Assembly (NCBI GenBank): GCA_013396915.1
Contig: VWZL01000320.1
Span: 641,048-705,047, forward strand
Length of the DNA: 64,000 nt
Origin: Stercorarius parasiticus
Taxonomy: Eukaryota; Chordata; Aves; Charadriiformes; Stercorariidae
Direction: 5' to 3'
Below, in pieces: positions 14,071-25,200 of this stretch. Position numbers and translations under genes: made by a program. The notes beneath the pieces were generated by a model, which made no database searches, was not told the origin of the DNA, and was given only the letters and a program-made list of their open reading frames with translations. Every line of letters begins with the position of its first letter. The first letter of the stretch is position 1.

Positions 14071-14136
14071 TTTACTTACTTGCTTACTTATTCATTTACT
14101 TATTTAATCTAAATAATTCATTTATTTATTTAATCT
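14071..14136 (+). repeat. (TTAY)n-like degenerate tetranucleotide repeat
   Basis: Degenerate TTAC, TTAT and TTTA tetranucleotides run up to the 5' junction of the CR1 copy that begins about 14141. CR1 has no strict target-site requirement, so this adjacency may simply mark an AT-rich insertion site. Confidence 0.65.
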
Positions 14137-14140
14137 GCAG

Positions 14141-16409
14141 GACTATGATCTTATTGGTATCATGGAGACATGGTGGGATGGTTTCTATGACCGGAGTGTT
14201 GGAATGGAAAGATACAGGCTCTTCAAGAAGGACGGGCAGGGGAGACAAGGAGGGGGTGTTGCCTCCTATGTCAACAACCGGCTGGAGTGCATGTAGATCT
14301 GCCTGGGGATGGATGAGGAGCCGACGGAGAGTTTATGGGTCAGGATTAAAGGGAGGGCAGGGTCAGGTGTTGTTACAGTGGGGGTTCTGCTACAGTCCAC
14401 CTGGCCAGGATAACCAAGTGTATGAGGCCCTCTATAGACAGGAGTCATTTCATGTTCACAAGCTCTGGTCCTCATGGGGAACTTCAACCACCCCGATAAC
14501 TGTTGGAGGGACAACACAGCAGGGCATAAGCAATCCAGGAAGTTCCTGGAACATGTTGATGATAACTTTCTTCTCCAAGTGAAAGAGGAGCTACTGAGGA
14601 GTGGTGTTATGCTGGACCTTATTCTCACCAACAAGGATGGGCTGGTGGGGAATATGAAGCTCAAGGGCAGCCTTGGCTGTAGAGATCATGAAATGGTGGA
14701 GTTCAAGATCCTTAGGGCAGGGAGGAGGGCACACAACAAGCTCACTGCTTTGGACTTCAGGAGAGCAGACTTTGGTGTCTTCAGAGGTCTGCTTGGTAGA
14801 GTACCATGAGATACAGCCCTGGAGGGAAGAGGGGCCCAAGAAAGCTGGTTAGTATTCAAGGATCACCTCCTCCAAGCCCAGAAGCAGAGTACAACAAAGA
14901 AGTCAGGCAAAAAAGCCAAGAGGCCTGCATGGATGAAGAAGGAGTTCCTGGTCACGCTCAAAAGCACAAAGGAGGCCTGCAGACGGTGGAAGCAAGGACA
15001 GGTGGCCTAGGAGGAACCCAGAGAAACTGTCTGAGCTGCCAGAGATGAGATTAGGCAAGCTAAAGCCCAGATAGAATTAAATCTGGACCAGGACATAAAG
15101 GGCAACACAAAAAAACCCCTTCTATAAGTATGTCAGTGATAAAAGGAAGACTAAGGAAGATGTGGACCCACTCAGGAAGGAAACAGGAGACCTGGTCACC
15201 CAGGATATGGAGAAGGCTAAGGTATTCATGACATTTTTTCCTCAGCCTTCATTAGCAAGGGCTCTAATCACACCACCCAAGTCACAGAAGGCAAAGACAG
15301 GGTCTACGAGAATGAAGAACTGCCCACTGTAATTGAAGATCAAGTACAAGGCCATCTAAGGAACCTGAAGGTACACAAGTTCATGGGACCTGATGAAATC
15401 CATCTGCAGGTTCAGAGGGAACTGGCAGATGAACTTGCTAGTTCATCTATGAACATGAACTATCCATCCTATTTGGGAAGTCATGGCAGTCCAGTGAAGT
15501 TCCCACCGACTAAAAATGGGGAAACACAATGCCCACTTTTAAACAAGGAAAAAAGGCAGACACAGGGAACTACAGGCTAGTCAGTCTCACCTCTGTGTCC
15601 AGCAAGATTATGGAGCAGATCCTCCTGGAAATTATACTAAGGCATATGGAAACCAAGGAGGTGATCAGTGACAGCAAGCATGGCTTCACTATGTCTTACA
15701 AATTTGGTGGCCTTCTATGACGGGGTTACAGCATTAGTGGATAAGAGGAGAGTAACTGACATAATTTACCTGGACTTGTGCAAAATATTCAACACTGTCC
15801 TGCACAACATTCTTATCTCTAAATTGTAGAGGCATGGATTTGATGGATGGATCAATTTGTGGATGGTCAAACTCAAAGAGTTGCAGTCAACAGCTTGATG
15901 TCCAAGTGGAGACCAGCGACAAGAGGCATTCCTCAGGGGCTGGTACCAGGACCGGTGCTGTTTAACATCTTTGGCATCGACATGGACAGTGAGATTGAGT
16001 GCACCCTCATCAAGCTTGTCAATGCCACCAAGCTGTGTGGAGCAGTCAACAAGTGGGAGAGAAGGGATGCCTTCCAGAGTGACCTTGACAGGCTTAGGAG
16101 GTGGGCCTGTGTGAACTTCATGAGGTTCAACAAGGCCAAATGCATGGTCCTGCACGTGGGTCGGGGTAACCCCAAGCACAAATACAGGCTGGGCAGAAAA
16201 TGGATTGAGAGCAGCCCTGAGGAGAAGGACTTGGGATTGTTGGTTGATGACAAGCTCAATGTGAGCCACCAATTTGCACTTGCAGTCCAGAAATCCAACT
16301 GTATCCGGGCTGCATCAAAAGAAGCGTGGCCAGCAGGTCAAGGGAGGTGATTCTGCCCCTCTGCTCTGGTGAGACCCCACCTGGAGTACTGTGTCCAGCT
16401 CCGGGGCCC
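14141..16409 (+). pseudogene. CR1 ORF2 remnant (endonuclease and reverse transcriptase)
   Basis: ORF2 encodes an APE-type endonuclease followed by a reverse transcriptase. From 14141 the first frame opens with DYDLIGIMETWWDG, an endonuclease segment with the metal-binding glutamate, and meets an in-frame TAG at 14294. A later frame from 14474 carries GNFNHPD where functional copies read GDFN, so the catalytic Asp is now Asn (codon 14480-14482). LDLILTN and the catalytic His of RDH (14687-14689) remain. RT pieces follow: MGPDEIH near 15383, [12 protein letters not shown] near 15567, GIPQG near 15925 and GPVLFNIF near 15949. The polymerase box FADDTK reads LVNATK (16015-16032), losing both aspartates. 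It ends at about EYCVQL near 16390. It is non-functional by several independent lesions. Confidence 0.9.
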
Positions 16410-16866
16410 TATCATGGTTTGGGCCAGATTGGCCAATGAGACAGGTGGTCTCCCCCATCCATATCTCCAAAGAGAGGAGACAGAGAGAGAGATATAGAGA
16501 TTTATGAGTTTAGAAAAAACCTAAACTACTTTAATGAAAGTATTAATAAATTAATAAAACAATAACAACACATAATGAAGTAATGAAATACATACAAAAT
16601 GATATCAAGCTCCCAGGATGACTATCACGTCACCAGCAGTGACAGGGAAAGTCCCAGACTGGACTTGGCATTGGATGAGACCTGGATTCCGGAGCTGGAT
16701 TCTGAATCTGGATTCAGGAATGCTCAGATCAGGACCAAAGGCAGATGAACAGACAGAGTCCTCCTTGGATGCCCGCCATTGAAAAAAGAGGCCTGACCCC
16801 TTTGATCCCTCAGCTTTTATACTGACTAGGATGCAGATGGCATGGAATAACCTGTTGGTCAGTTTT
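16410..16866 (-). mobile_element. Solo LTR of an avian endogenous retrovirus, inside CR1
   Basis: Read on the minus strand, this segment has the order of a retroviral LTR. A GTATAAAA TATA box lies at about 16815-16822, then about 280 bp, then an ATTAAA poly(A) signal at 16530-16535, and the end reads close to CCATGATA (a decayed CA-type terminus). It contains no gag, pol or env sequence, so it is a solo LTR. Its U3 end appears cut, because it passes directly into the CR1 3' tail at a GGGTCC stretch. It resembles bird class II (ERVK-like) LTRs, but the exact family is uncertain. Whether the promoter is active is unknown. Confidence 0.65.
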
Positions 16867-16905
16867 GGGTCCTTTTCAGCCCAAATCATTCTATGATTCT
16901 ATGAT

Positions 16906-17949
16906 TATGCTTTTAACAAGTATAGAAAAGAAATATTATGACTGACTGCAATATTTACAAAATTCTTGAGTAAATATATGGGAAGTACTGGGAGAAGACA
17001 ATAGGAAAGGTGAGAGAGAACTGCAAAGAAAGGCTGAGAGAGTTCTTACTTTTTAATAAGCCTCACAAATCACATAATATCCCTTAAACAATGGTTACAC
17101 CTTGGACTCCCGTCGAGCCCACCTCACCATTGATATTGCAAGTGTGACGCCTCTTATCCATTTATTAACCTCTCCATTTTATGATCTGTTAGTCATAGAT
17201 GCACATCTGCTTCACAGACCATAACAACACCACCTGCCTAAACATCTTAAAAGCAAGGTGACTAAGTACATAAGCAGGACACGTGTTACCCAGCAATGGA
17301 GAGTGTATCCTGGTGGTACAACCAGCGGAGCAGCAACAGCCTCAGCTGCTCATATGGTGTACACTTGTGGTCAACTGGCACGGGGCTTGGCTGAATAGTG
17401 AGAAAATCTCAGGTTCAAACAGTTGCAAATTATTTAAAGGGAATAGGGGTGTGAATTTGTTATGTGATCATGTAATGGAACAGCCTCTCACAATACATAC
17501 GTGCAAGCCGCAGGGTCAAGGTTGTGAACTCTAAGCCCGAATCTCTGTTCTTTCATGGAGCAGTGCTATACTGTAGCTTTCCGCTCAGTAAAAATAAACT
17601 CTCTAAAAGTTCAAATGAGTTCTCCTATTTAAAGCTCAGGGGAGATAGCTTTAGTGTTCTGAATATTCTAGCACTCAACCAGTCCTGTAAAGGAATGCCT
17701 TCTAGCTTTGAATGCATTTCAAGTACCTCTGTTGCACCACTACTTCCTCAGATACTCCAAAAAAGCCAGCCTTTGCTCTGATGTTGAATGAGTATTCTTG
17801 CCAGACGGCAGTCCTAGGAAACAGCTCCTTGGCAGCCATGCATTGGAAAGAACCTGTCTACTGCCTTTTCATTTATTTGTTTGCTTAGAATGGGTACCCC
17901 CTGAAATAGCATTATGGGTTTTCTTATATTTGGTAAGTTGAATTAATAA
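16906..17949. other. Unique non-coding spacer between CR1 copies
   Basis: No frame exceeds 85 codons and I recognise no protein, RNA or mobile-element hallmark. The part 17090-17520 is slightly richer in GC than its surroundings, which could mean an old unrecognised repeat. Confidence 0.55.
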
Positions 17950-18388
17950 TAGAATCATAGAATCATAGAATGGTTTGGTTTGGAAAGAACCTTAAAGATC
18001 ATCTAGTTCCAACACCCTGCCATGGGCAGGGTGTCCTCCCACTAGACCAGGCTGCTCAAAGCCCCATCCAGCCTGGCCTTGAACACCTCCAGGGATGGGC
18101 CATCCACAACTTCTCTGGGCAACCTGGGCAAGTGTCTCACCACCCTCACAGTAAAAAACTTTTTCCTAATATCTAATCTAAATCTACCCTCTTTCAGTTT
18201 AAAACAGTTATCTCTCATCCTAATGCTGCACTCCCTGATCTAGAGTCCCTTCCCATCTTTCCTTTAGGCTCCATTGAAGTATTGGAAGGCTGCTAGAAGG
18301 TCTCCCTGGAGCCTTTTCTTTTCCAGGTTAAGCAACCCCAACTCCTCAGCCTGAATATGAGGAACTTCTCTCCATATTCCCTTTTTTT
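17950..18388 (-). mobile_element. CR1 LINE 3' fragment (second subfamily)
   Basis: The plus strand begins with AGAATCATAG repeats, the reverse complement of the CR1 tail, followed by TGGTTTGGTTTGGAAAGAACC and the typical 3' UTR and ORF2-end sequence. It is truncated at about 18388, beside a short T run. Its 3' UTR (CACCCTGCCATGGGCAGGG and onward) differs from those of the CR1 copies near 40.8 kb and 52 kb, so it belongs to another subfamily. No intact coding frame remains. Confidence 0.92.
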
Positions 18389-21300
18389 TTAGATGACAGC
18401 ATTGATCAAAAGCTAGAGAGTAGGGGCAGAAAAGTTGCACTGCTGAACAAGCTCCATCAATGGAGGTTGTTTCGTAAAAATGTGATCCCTGTGCCGCAGC
18501 TATGGTTTATAATGGTGTAACTGGTGAGACAATTCTCTGTTGATGTTTGAAGTAAGAGAGAGCTGGACTCTGATCTTACCATCTCTGCATATTCCTGAGA
18601 AGTCAGTGGCTGAGAGCAGGGGTTGGTGCTTCCTGCTTGCAGTGCAGCCTGCACCAGGGATGAGAGCCTGGAGACAGAGAAGTGACCTCGTGTTACCCTT
18701 CATCTGGAACGAAAGGTAGCGTGGCACCACCATTGCAATCTGAGTGCTTCTTTGCTCCATAGAAATGTTCCAGCAATGTCACTCATAAGCTGCTGTGTGT
18801 TTCCCGCTGTCGACATGGCTCCTTCCTTACCTGCAGTTAGACTGTGCAGAAAGCCCAATGCTAAAATTGGATCATGCCAAAATTTTGAAGTCATTATTGT
18901 CTTGTGGGTGAAATCAGGACTATGTTTAATAGAATTATGGTTTGGTTGACACTATTTGTTGGTTTAGAAGATATAAACTTGTGAAGAAAGGCAAGCATAA
19001 TTTTTTCAAGTCAGTTCTTGAATCGTTCTCAGATGAAACACTACTGCCCTGTAACCAACAAAAGAGTTCATTTAGCGTCTGTCTTTTTGGGAATCCCTTA
19101 CCTGATTTTAATTACTAAAACACACTGAATAAAATCCTGGTCTTTCCTAAAACTATTAGCAGAATTCCCCTGGTCTCCATCAGGGCCAGGATTTCACCCG
19201 CTCCCTCACATTCCTACTTTGGCCTCCAAGCTTTGTAGCTGAGAAATTTCATAACTGAATTGCTCATCTCAGGCCACGGGGCATGGCTGCTGACCCCCCT
19301 TTTACACAGCTGGTGTGGAATACAAGGACATTTCAGGAAATTTCATCTGCCAAGAGGTGCTTTCCACCACACTATCTATCACCTTAACAGCTGCTGGGGA
19401 GCGAGTACATAATGTGCTTGACATTAGCACCTGTTTTTATAACACTCCAGTTAAATACCAGAGGCCAAGACTACTGGGTCTTATTCAAAATACTGCTTAC
19501 CCTTAAACCAGATTGTTTCTCAGAAAAATGCTGGAGAAGAAAATGATTTTCCAAAAGACAGTCAGTCTTTTTAATCTACTGGGCGATTGCTTGTGAAAAA
19601 TCACCGATTGCACCTCTAAATTGGAATTAGACACGTTTAAATGTCACTGATTGGAATACCTGACACTGTAAACCTAAATGAAGGAGAGACTGACAAAATA
19701 TCCTAATCAGGAAAGGAGAGCATTAAATTAAATAAATATTCTAATGTACTTAATGAATTATACAAAGGGTGATTAATTCAGTTCTAAACCAAATCAGTAG
19801 TGACAGGCAGTGGATTTTTTAGTTCTTACTTAGTTTGTGTGGCAATGACTTTGGTAAAATCCCTGCCCAGCTATTCATATAAAGATATTCAAATAGAAGA
19901 ACCAACATTAAAAAAAGAAAAAAAAGACAAAAAAGAAAGGAAAACATCTACCCCATTTTCACCAAACAGTAAATGTAACATGAACATCTCAAAAAAGTCA
20001 AGCAAGGATGGATCTCCAGTGGCTCCTGGATCTATGTGCAGAAAGAGGAGTTACGATCATGTGGTTCTATTCTTGATATGGCACAAGGTGCATCGTTTTA
20101 CCTAGTAATTCCCCTGAAAAGTTCACCATGTCCAACCCAAGCACATATTTTGCCCATCTTTACAGTTCTGGTAACTTTACCACAATCCTAGGAAAATTAT
20201 TCCAGTGACAAATAATCTTAGTGTTTGTACTGTATCCTTGTGTCTGCTCTTTGCATTATGGTGTTCGTGAATTTGCCTTATAAATAAAATACTTTTTTCT
20301 TAATTTAAAGCTCTGATTGCATTCATAATTATGTATCTTAACAACACATAGGCTTTCCGATAACTAAATTAATAGGCCTTGCATTCCTAATGCTCTTTCA
20401 GTACTAAATCATACTGAAAGAAGCTTCACCATTCCATAACTGTACTGTAAACAGAAGTTAGATACATTTATATCAATGAGATTGCTTATCTGCTACCTTT
20501 TTCCTGATATTAAATAACTGAAATACAGCAAAGTCAGCTTATTGCTCATAGTTTCATAGTTTTTTAAAAAAAGTAATGTTAACATCATCCTTTGTATATC
20601 TAATATTTATGCATGGTAGGCAGGAAAAAAGGAAGATAGAAATCAAATGTATGCTTTATTAAAATGTGTGACATAAGTAATAGGACACTCACCCTGGGAT
20701 TTGTATGAATATTTGAAATGCTACATGCCCCTATTGACAAATGTCTCTGAATTCACAGCCATGAATGGCACATGGCTGCCATAGACTTTTAATGAAGGCT
20801 ACGTAATCTGTTATGTGTGATTGTTTAGATTTTCCTCTCTTATTTTTGAAGTGAAATGTAATACTAAGAAGCTACCATACCTGTACAGTTGAAAAGAAAA
20901 CCATAATTTTGGTGTACATCCTTCACAGATGGAAAGAAATGATATGAAGTGACCCTCTTCTTTACCTGGCCAGGTTCACGCTAGTCTTGTGATTAAAATA
21001 TCACAGTCAAACACAATTAAATTGTCAAGGAGTTCAGCAGCAAGGGTAAGATTTTTTGCCTTTTCATTACTTCCCATAATTCTTAAGATGTCTATTGGTT
21101 TAAAAACAGGTGTTTGTGGTTATCAATCACCTTGGAAAATAAACCTCCGGGCCAATTTTCACTGGTTTGTTGATGGGGTGAACACATCTGCTTGCAACCA
21201 CTGATTAGCAAGCACACATAATTCAGGAAGACGCAGTTGCTATTGTCTATGTTGAGCGTTAAAATTATAAGTGTTTGCACTGTTGGAAGGATTTATGGGC

Positions 21301-22139
21301 AGAGGAGAGAGATTCAGCAAATGATTTCCCAGTGAAAACATTTTGTAAGGAAGCAAATGACATTTTCTGTATTTCTGTGTGTTTTCTAAGGTATATAGTT
21401 CTTTATTTTGTGTCTCTAAAAGCTGCAGTCCACTGGAGAAACTGCAAAAATATCTTAGATGTGGAACATTATTGGAGAAAATATTTAGTAAGCCAGTATC
21501 TGAGGCAGGGAAACTCGGTTTCTGATTTATTGATTTCTATTTCTGGAGCTGAACTACCTAAAAGTCAGGGAGCAGGGACCAAAGTCCAAGTCTCCACTTT
21601 ACCCAGTGACTGTCCTAATCAGGAGACAAATCCAAACTCTGAACTCTACCTGAACATTATCATGAACTTTTTCATGAACGTAGTCTCTGAGCCTCCTAAG
21701 AAGGAATAGAGAACTGGTGCTCTTTTTCTAAATATTTCTTACTTTCTGTTTTGGTTGGTGATCTCAGGTGGCTTCTGGACTCCACCATGAGGAGCACTGC
21801 ACATGGAACTCAAATATCTAACCAAAGGTCTAACCACAGACAGCACTGTGGGCAATCACTTAGAAGTTAAGCATTGTACCAGCATGTGTAGTGATCCCAA
21901 AGTTCCTTTGCAGATTCAGATTTTAACTCAATTGAATTTCTGAAAACTGGTCATCTAGAGCTCTTCCCATTATCAGTGGAGATGAATAGGCACCTCCAGG
22001 GGGAGAGTGACCTCATTGCAGGATAGCTGTGCTATGCCAGAGGCACTTCCTTCAGGAGATTCTTCATACTTAAACTGGACTAAATGCCTAACTTTCAATA
22101 GGTGGAACTGGTTAAATGAATCCTAGCCTTCATGACTGA

Positions 22140-22256
22140 CTTTGCCATCTGTAAAATTACAGCTGTTCTCTACCTCACCAGGAGGCTGTAAGGCTAAATA
22201 CATTGAAGACTGAGAAATGCTCAAAAAATGAAGATTGAGTGCCATCTATGAACATA
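22140..22256 (+). repeat. Ancient MIR/CORE-SINE-like fragment
   Basis: GCCATCTGTAAAATTA is followed by CTACCTCACCAGGAGGCTGTAAGGCTAAATA and then a GAGAAATGCTC-like part. The order of these motifs matches the 3' portion of old amniote MIR/CORE-SINE elements (CATCTGTAAAATGG, then CTACCTCACAGGG, then GAGGATTAAAT). Divergence is high, as expected for an element that predates birds. The identification is from motif order only. Adjacent 22285-22315 may be a further piece of old repeat. Confidence 0.5.
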
Positions 22257-25200
22257 GAAGTCAGCAGGATTTTTGCTACTGACTTCAGTTGTGCCAGGAT
22301 TTAACCTTAATGATTTAATTTATATTTGAAGGAAGCTTTTATTATTTTTTATGTCCTAGTAATCACAGAACAGATAAAAAAAAGTCAGTATTTGATGACT
22401 TTCAGAAAATCAGGCTTTCTTATTATGAACTGCTTACAGAAGACAATAATATAACTCTGAATAGCGAGGAAGGCTTAAATAATGTCTTGACCATATCGCC
22501 TGTGTTATGTTTTATAACATTTCTAAGTATGATCACTTTTGCAGATGCTGGTTGCTATGGTTCTCACATGGGGACTTTGGATATTTAGAGAAGTATGGAT
22601 GTATATAGCATATTGTTTCACTGAATGTCAGCTCCTGAGCCACGAGACACACACAACTAGAAAAAAAGTGTTTGGCCATTATAGAGGATAGTGATAAATT
22701 CACAGAAAAATTTTGGTCTTGGTAATCTCAAACCACTAACAGCCTTAAAACCACTCTTGTATTTCCTTAAGCAGTAAAGTTGTAGAGCAGACATGATTAT
22801 GTTCTGCCTAATATCATCAGATGCTGGAGCAGTTCCCAGTTCCTATACCTAGCTGTGTGCCCAGTTGCATTCCAGCTCCATACCAGTCACACTACACTAA
22901 TTTTTCTCCCCTACTCTGTGTGTAGGCAGCAAAATGAGCCAGTAAAACCCTCAGTGCACTCTAAGAAGTTGATTGACCAATGGAGTATGGACGCAGACTT
23001 TTGTGTCAGAGGTTTTTTTTTAAATTTTTTAACAAAAGTCAAGCCTTTGCAGACAGGTCACCTTGACAGCTGTTATCCTGATGACTACTGATCACTTCTG
23101 AAGGAAGCTTTCTGTGACTCTAGTTCTCCAGAGTTTCAGATGAACTTGGAAACACATGGGTATCTCATAAGATTTGGCTTATGAAAATATTTTGTTATGT
23201 AGATATAGATATGCATTCAAGTGTGTAAAACCAGACTCTGCCAAGCATCAAAAATATCCTAGCCAGTCAGTTCTTTCTATAGTGTTGGTTCATTTGCAGG
23301 ATGACATCTTAGCAAGAATATGTGTAAGAAACTCAAAGTCTTGCAAGGTGTCTAGAGGCAGTCTAATTATTAATTAAGCATTTTAGCTAAGGACAGAGTT
23401 TAAATTGTCTGGTAGAATCATATAATAGTACCTCACAAAATTATCAGAGAAGCAGAATGTTCCTTTTACCTCAAAGCATTTCCCCAAAAAAACCATATGA
23501 GATAGTAATGCTTGTCTTGCATGAGGAGAAAAGGAAAATAAATGTTTATATTTTTCCAAATATAGAGAAATTACATTTCTCCCTACAAAACTCAGCAGAA
23601 CTTGTGGAATTTAAAAGGCAAGCTCCTCTCCTTCTCAAGTTTCAGAAAAAAATAATTGCCAACAATGAGCTACGGTTTGCCAGCTCTGCCCTCCAAGCTT
23701 TCGGACATCATGTGTCTTCAAGCCCTCACAATCCACAAGAGAAAGCCTGGCAAAGAGAGAAGTGTGTATTGCTAAGGGAGTTCTACAGCAAAAAAAAGAC
23801 CACATGCTAGCTCTGTGAGTGAGAGGGTAAGCCCTGAATCACACACTGGAGTAAGCCCAAACTCCAGCTACTTATGGGTCAGCGGAACAGAATAACACCG
23901 GCAGCTTTAGAGAGAAATCTCTGAGACCTGAGTAGATGTGAAGTGGAAATAGTACTAATTTAAGGACTGGAAAGCTTTTATCTTTAACCTCTTGTTTACT
24001 GTTGCAGTAAGTCCAAATCTTATCCAAGCTGAAAGATGACCTTGAGGTAAAAATTATGTAGTTATTGGAGGATGATCGATATCACCATGATAGAAATCCT
24101 TACATATGACTCAGCAAAGTACTACAGCCAGTTGACCTGTTCAAGTCAGGGTGCGATTTGCCTGGAGTACCTAGAAGCTGTAAATGAAAGTAAATATTTC
24201 TGTAATTGCCTATGCCTGTCATAAGAAAGCCTCTATTTCCTCCTCCTTTTTTTGCAGAACATTCCCATTTTCAGACACATTAAATGTATGCAATTCCGCA
24301 TAAGAGAACATTCTCAGCGTTATGTGTGAGTCTTAGATACATCTCCATACTGTTTTGTTTCAATACCTGCAGGAACGTATTCTGAAATGCCTATGGCTTG
24401 TGATGTCTTGTAAACGGAAACATTTTTTTTTAATGTGGTAAGGTTAACCTAGTTGAATTTTTATGCAAACATCTGTCAGTGACATGAGAAAAACAAGAGT
24501 CTTGATTATCTGGTAGCCATCCATTATGCATACATGTTAGTAATAATAAAAAATGAACTGTGCCTTTGGCCCAAGAATAAAAGCACATATGGAGTCTGCG
24601 GGCTTAAACTTCAGTGTTATGTGTTCTGAAAAGCAAAAAACAATTCAAAGATTAATGAAGAATCTCTAACCTTTTTTTCTCCTTCCAATGTTGCTGTGGG
24701 AGAGTATCATTTCTATCAAGGGGAAAATACCAAAAAGAAATATTGGATTTGAAAAACTATTTTACATGGTATTTTAATTGTTTCAGTGTCATAGTCCCAG
24801 AAACAATATATTCACTATCTTCTTCCTGTTACCTTATAAAGATTTCAGATTTCAAACCAGGTTCAAATAGCAGCCTCTATTCTTTTCCACTAATCAAAAA
24901 TTGGAGTCACAATAGGCAGATCAGGGTAAAAGAATTGTAAAATAGCTCGACAAAGAGGAATAGGTTCCTTTCTTTACTTAGTGGAAAACTGATTTAAAAG
25001 CTGTCTGGTTCACATCAAAATGTCTTCCACAAAACTGATTCATTCTACTTTCTAAATTAGACAGAGCTAAAGGGTTTGGGACTTTTTTTTCTTCACTCTT
25101 TTTTTTTTTATTATTTATTTTTACAATGTCTAAGCTACTCACATAGAATGTTTTACAATGGTGATCAAATCTGATGCCCAGAAAAAGCTGTGGGAATTGA

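Larger units (their letters stand above)
14141..16905 (+). mobile_element. CR1 LINE, 5'-truncated, interrupted by an LTR
   Basis: CR1 is the dominant non-LTR retrotransposon of birds and copies itself by target-primed reverse transcription. This copy starts abruptly inside the endonuclease domain (about 14141), runs through the linker and reverse transcriptase to about 16409, and is then replaced by LTR-like sequence. The last roughly 40 bp of CR1, with its ATTCTATG-type tail, appear at about 16866-16905. A few hundred bp of the ORF2 3' end and 3' UTR are missing. Numerous stops and frameshifts indicate an old copy. Confidence 0.9.

Noticed and set aside
15766..16298. 168- and 121-codon minus frames over the 14-16 kb CR1
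   Set aside because: They are antisense shadows of the CR1 reverse transcriptase.
21275..21709. 144-codon plus frame
   Set aside because: No recognisable domain, ordinary composition for random AT-rich DNA and no supporting splice sites; possible but unsupported.
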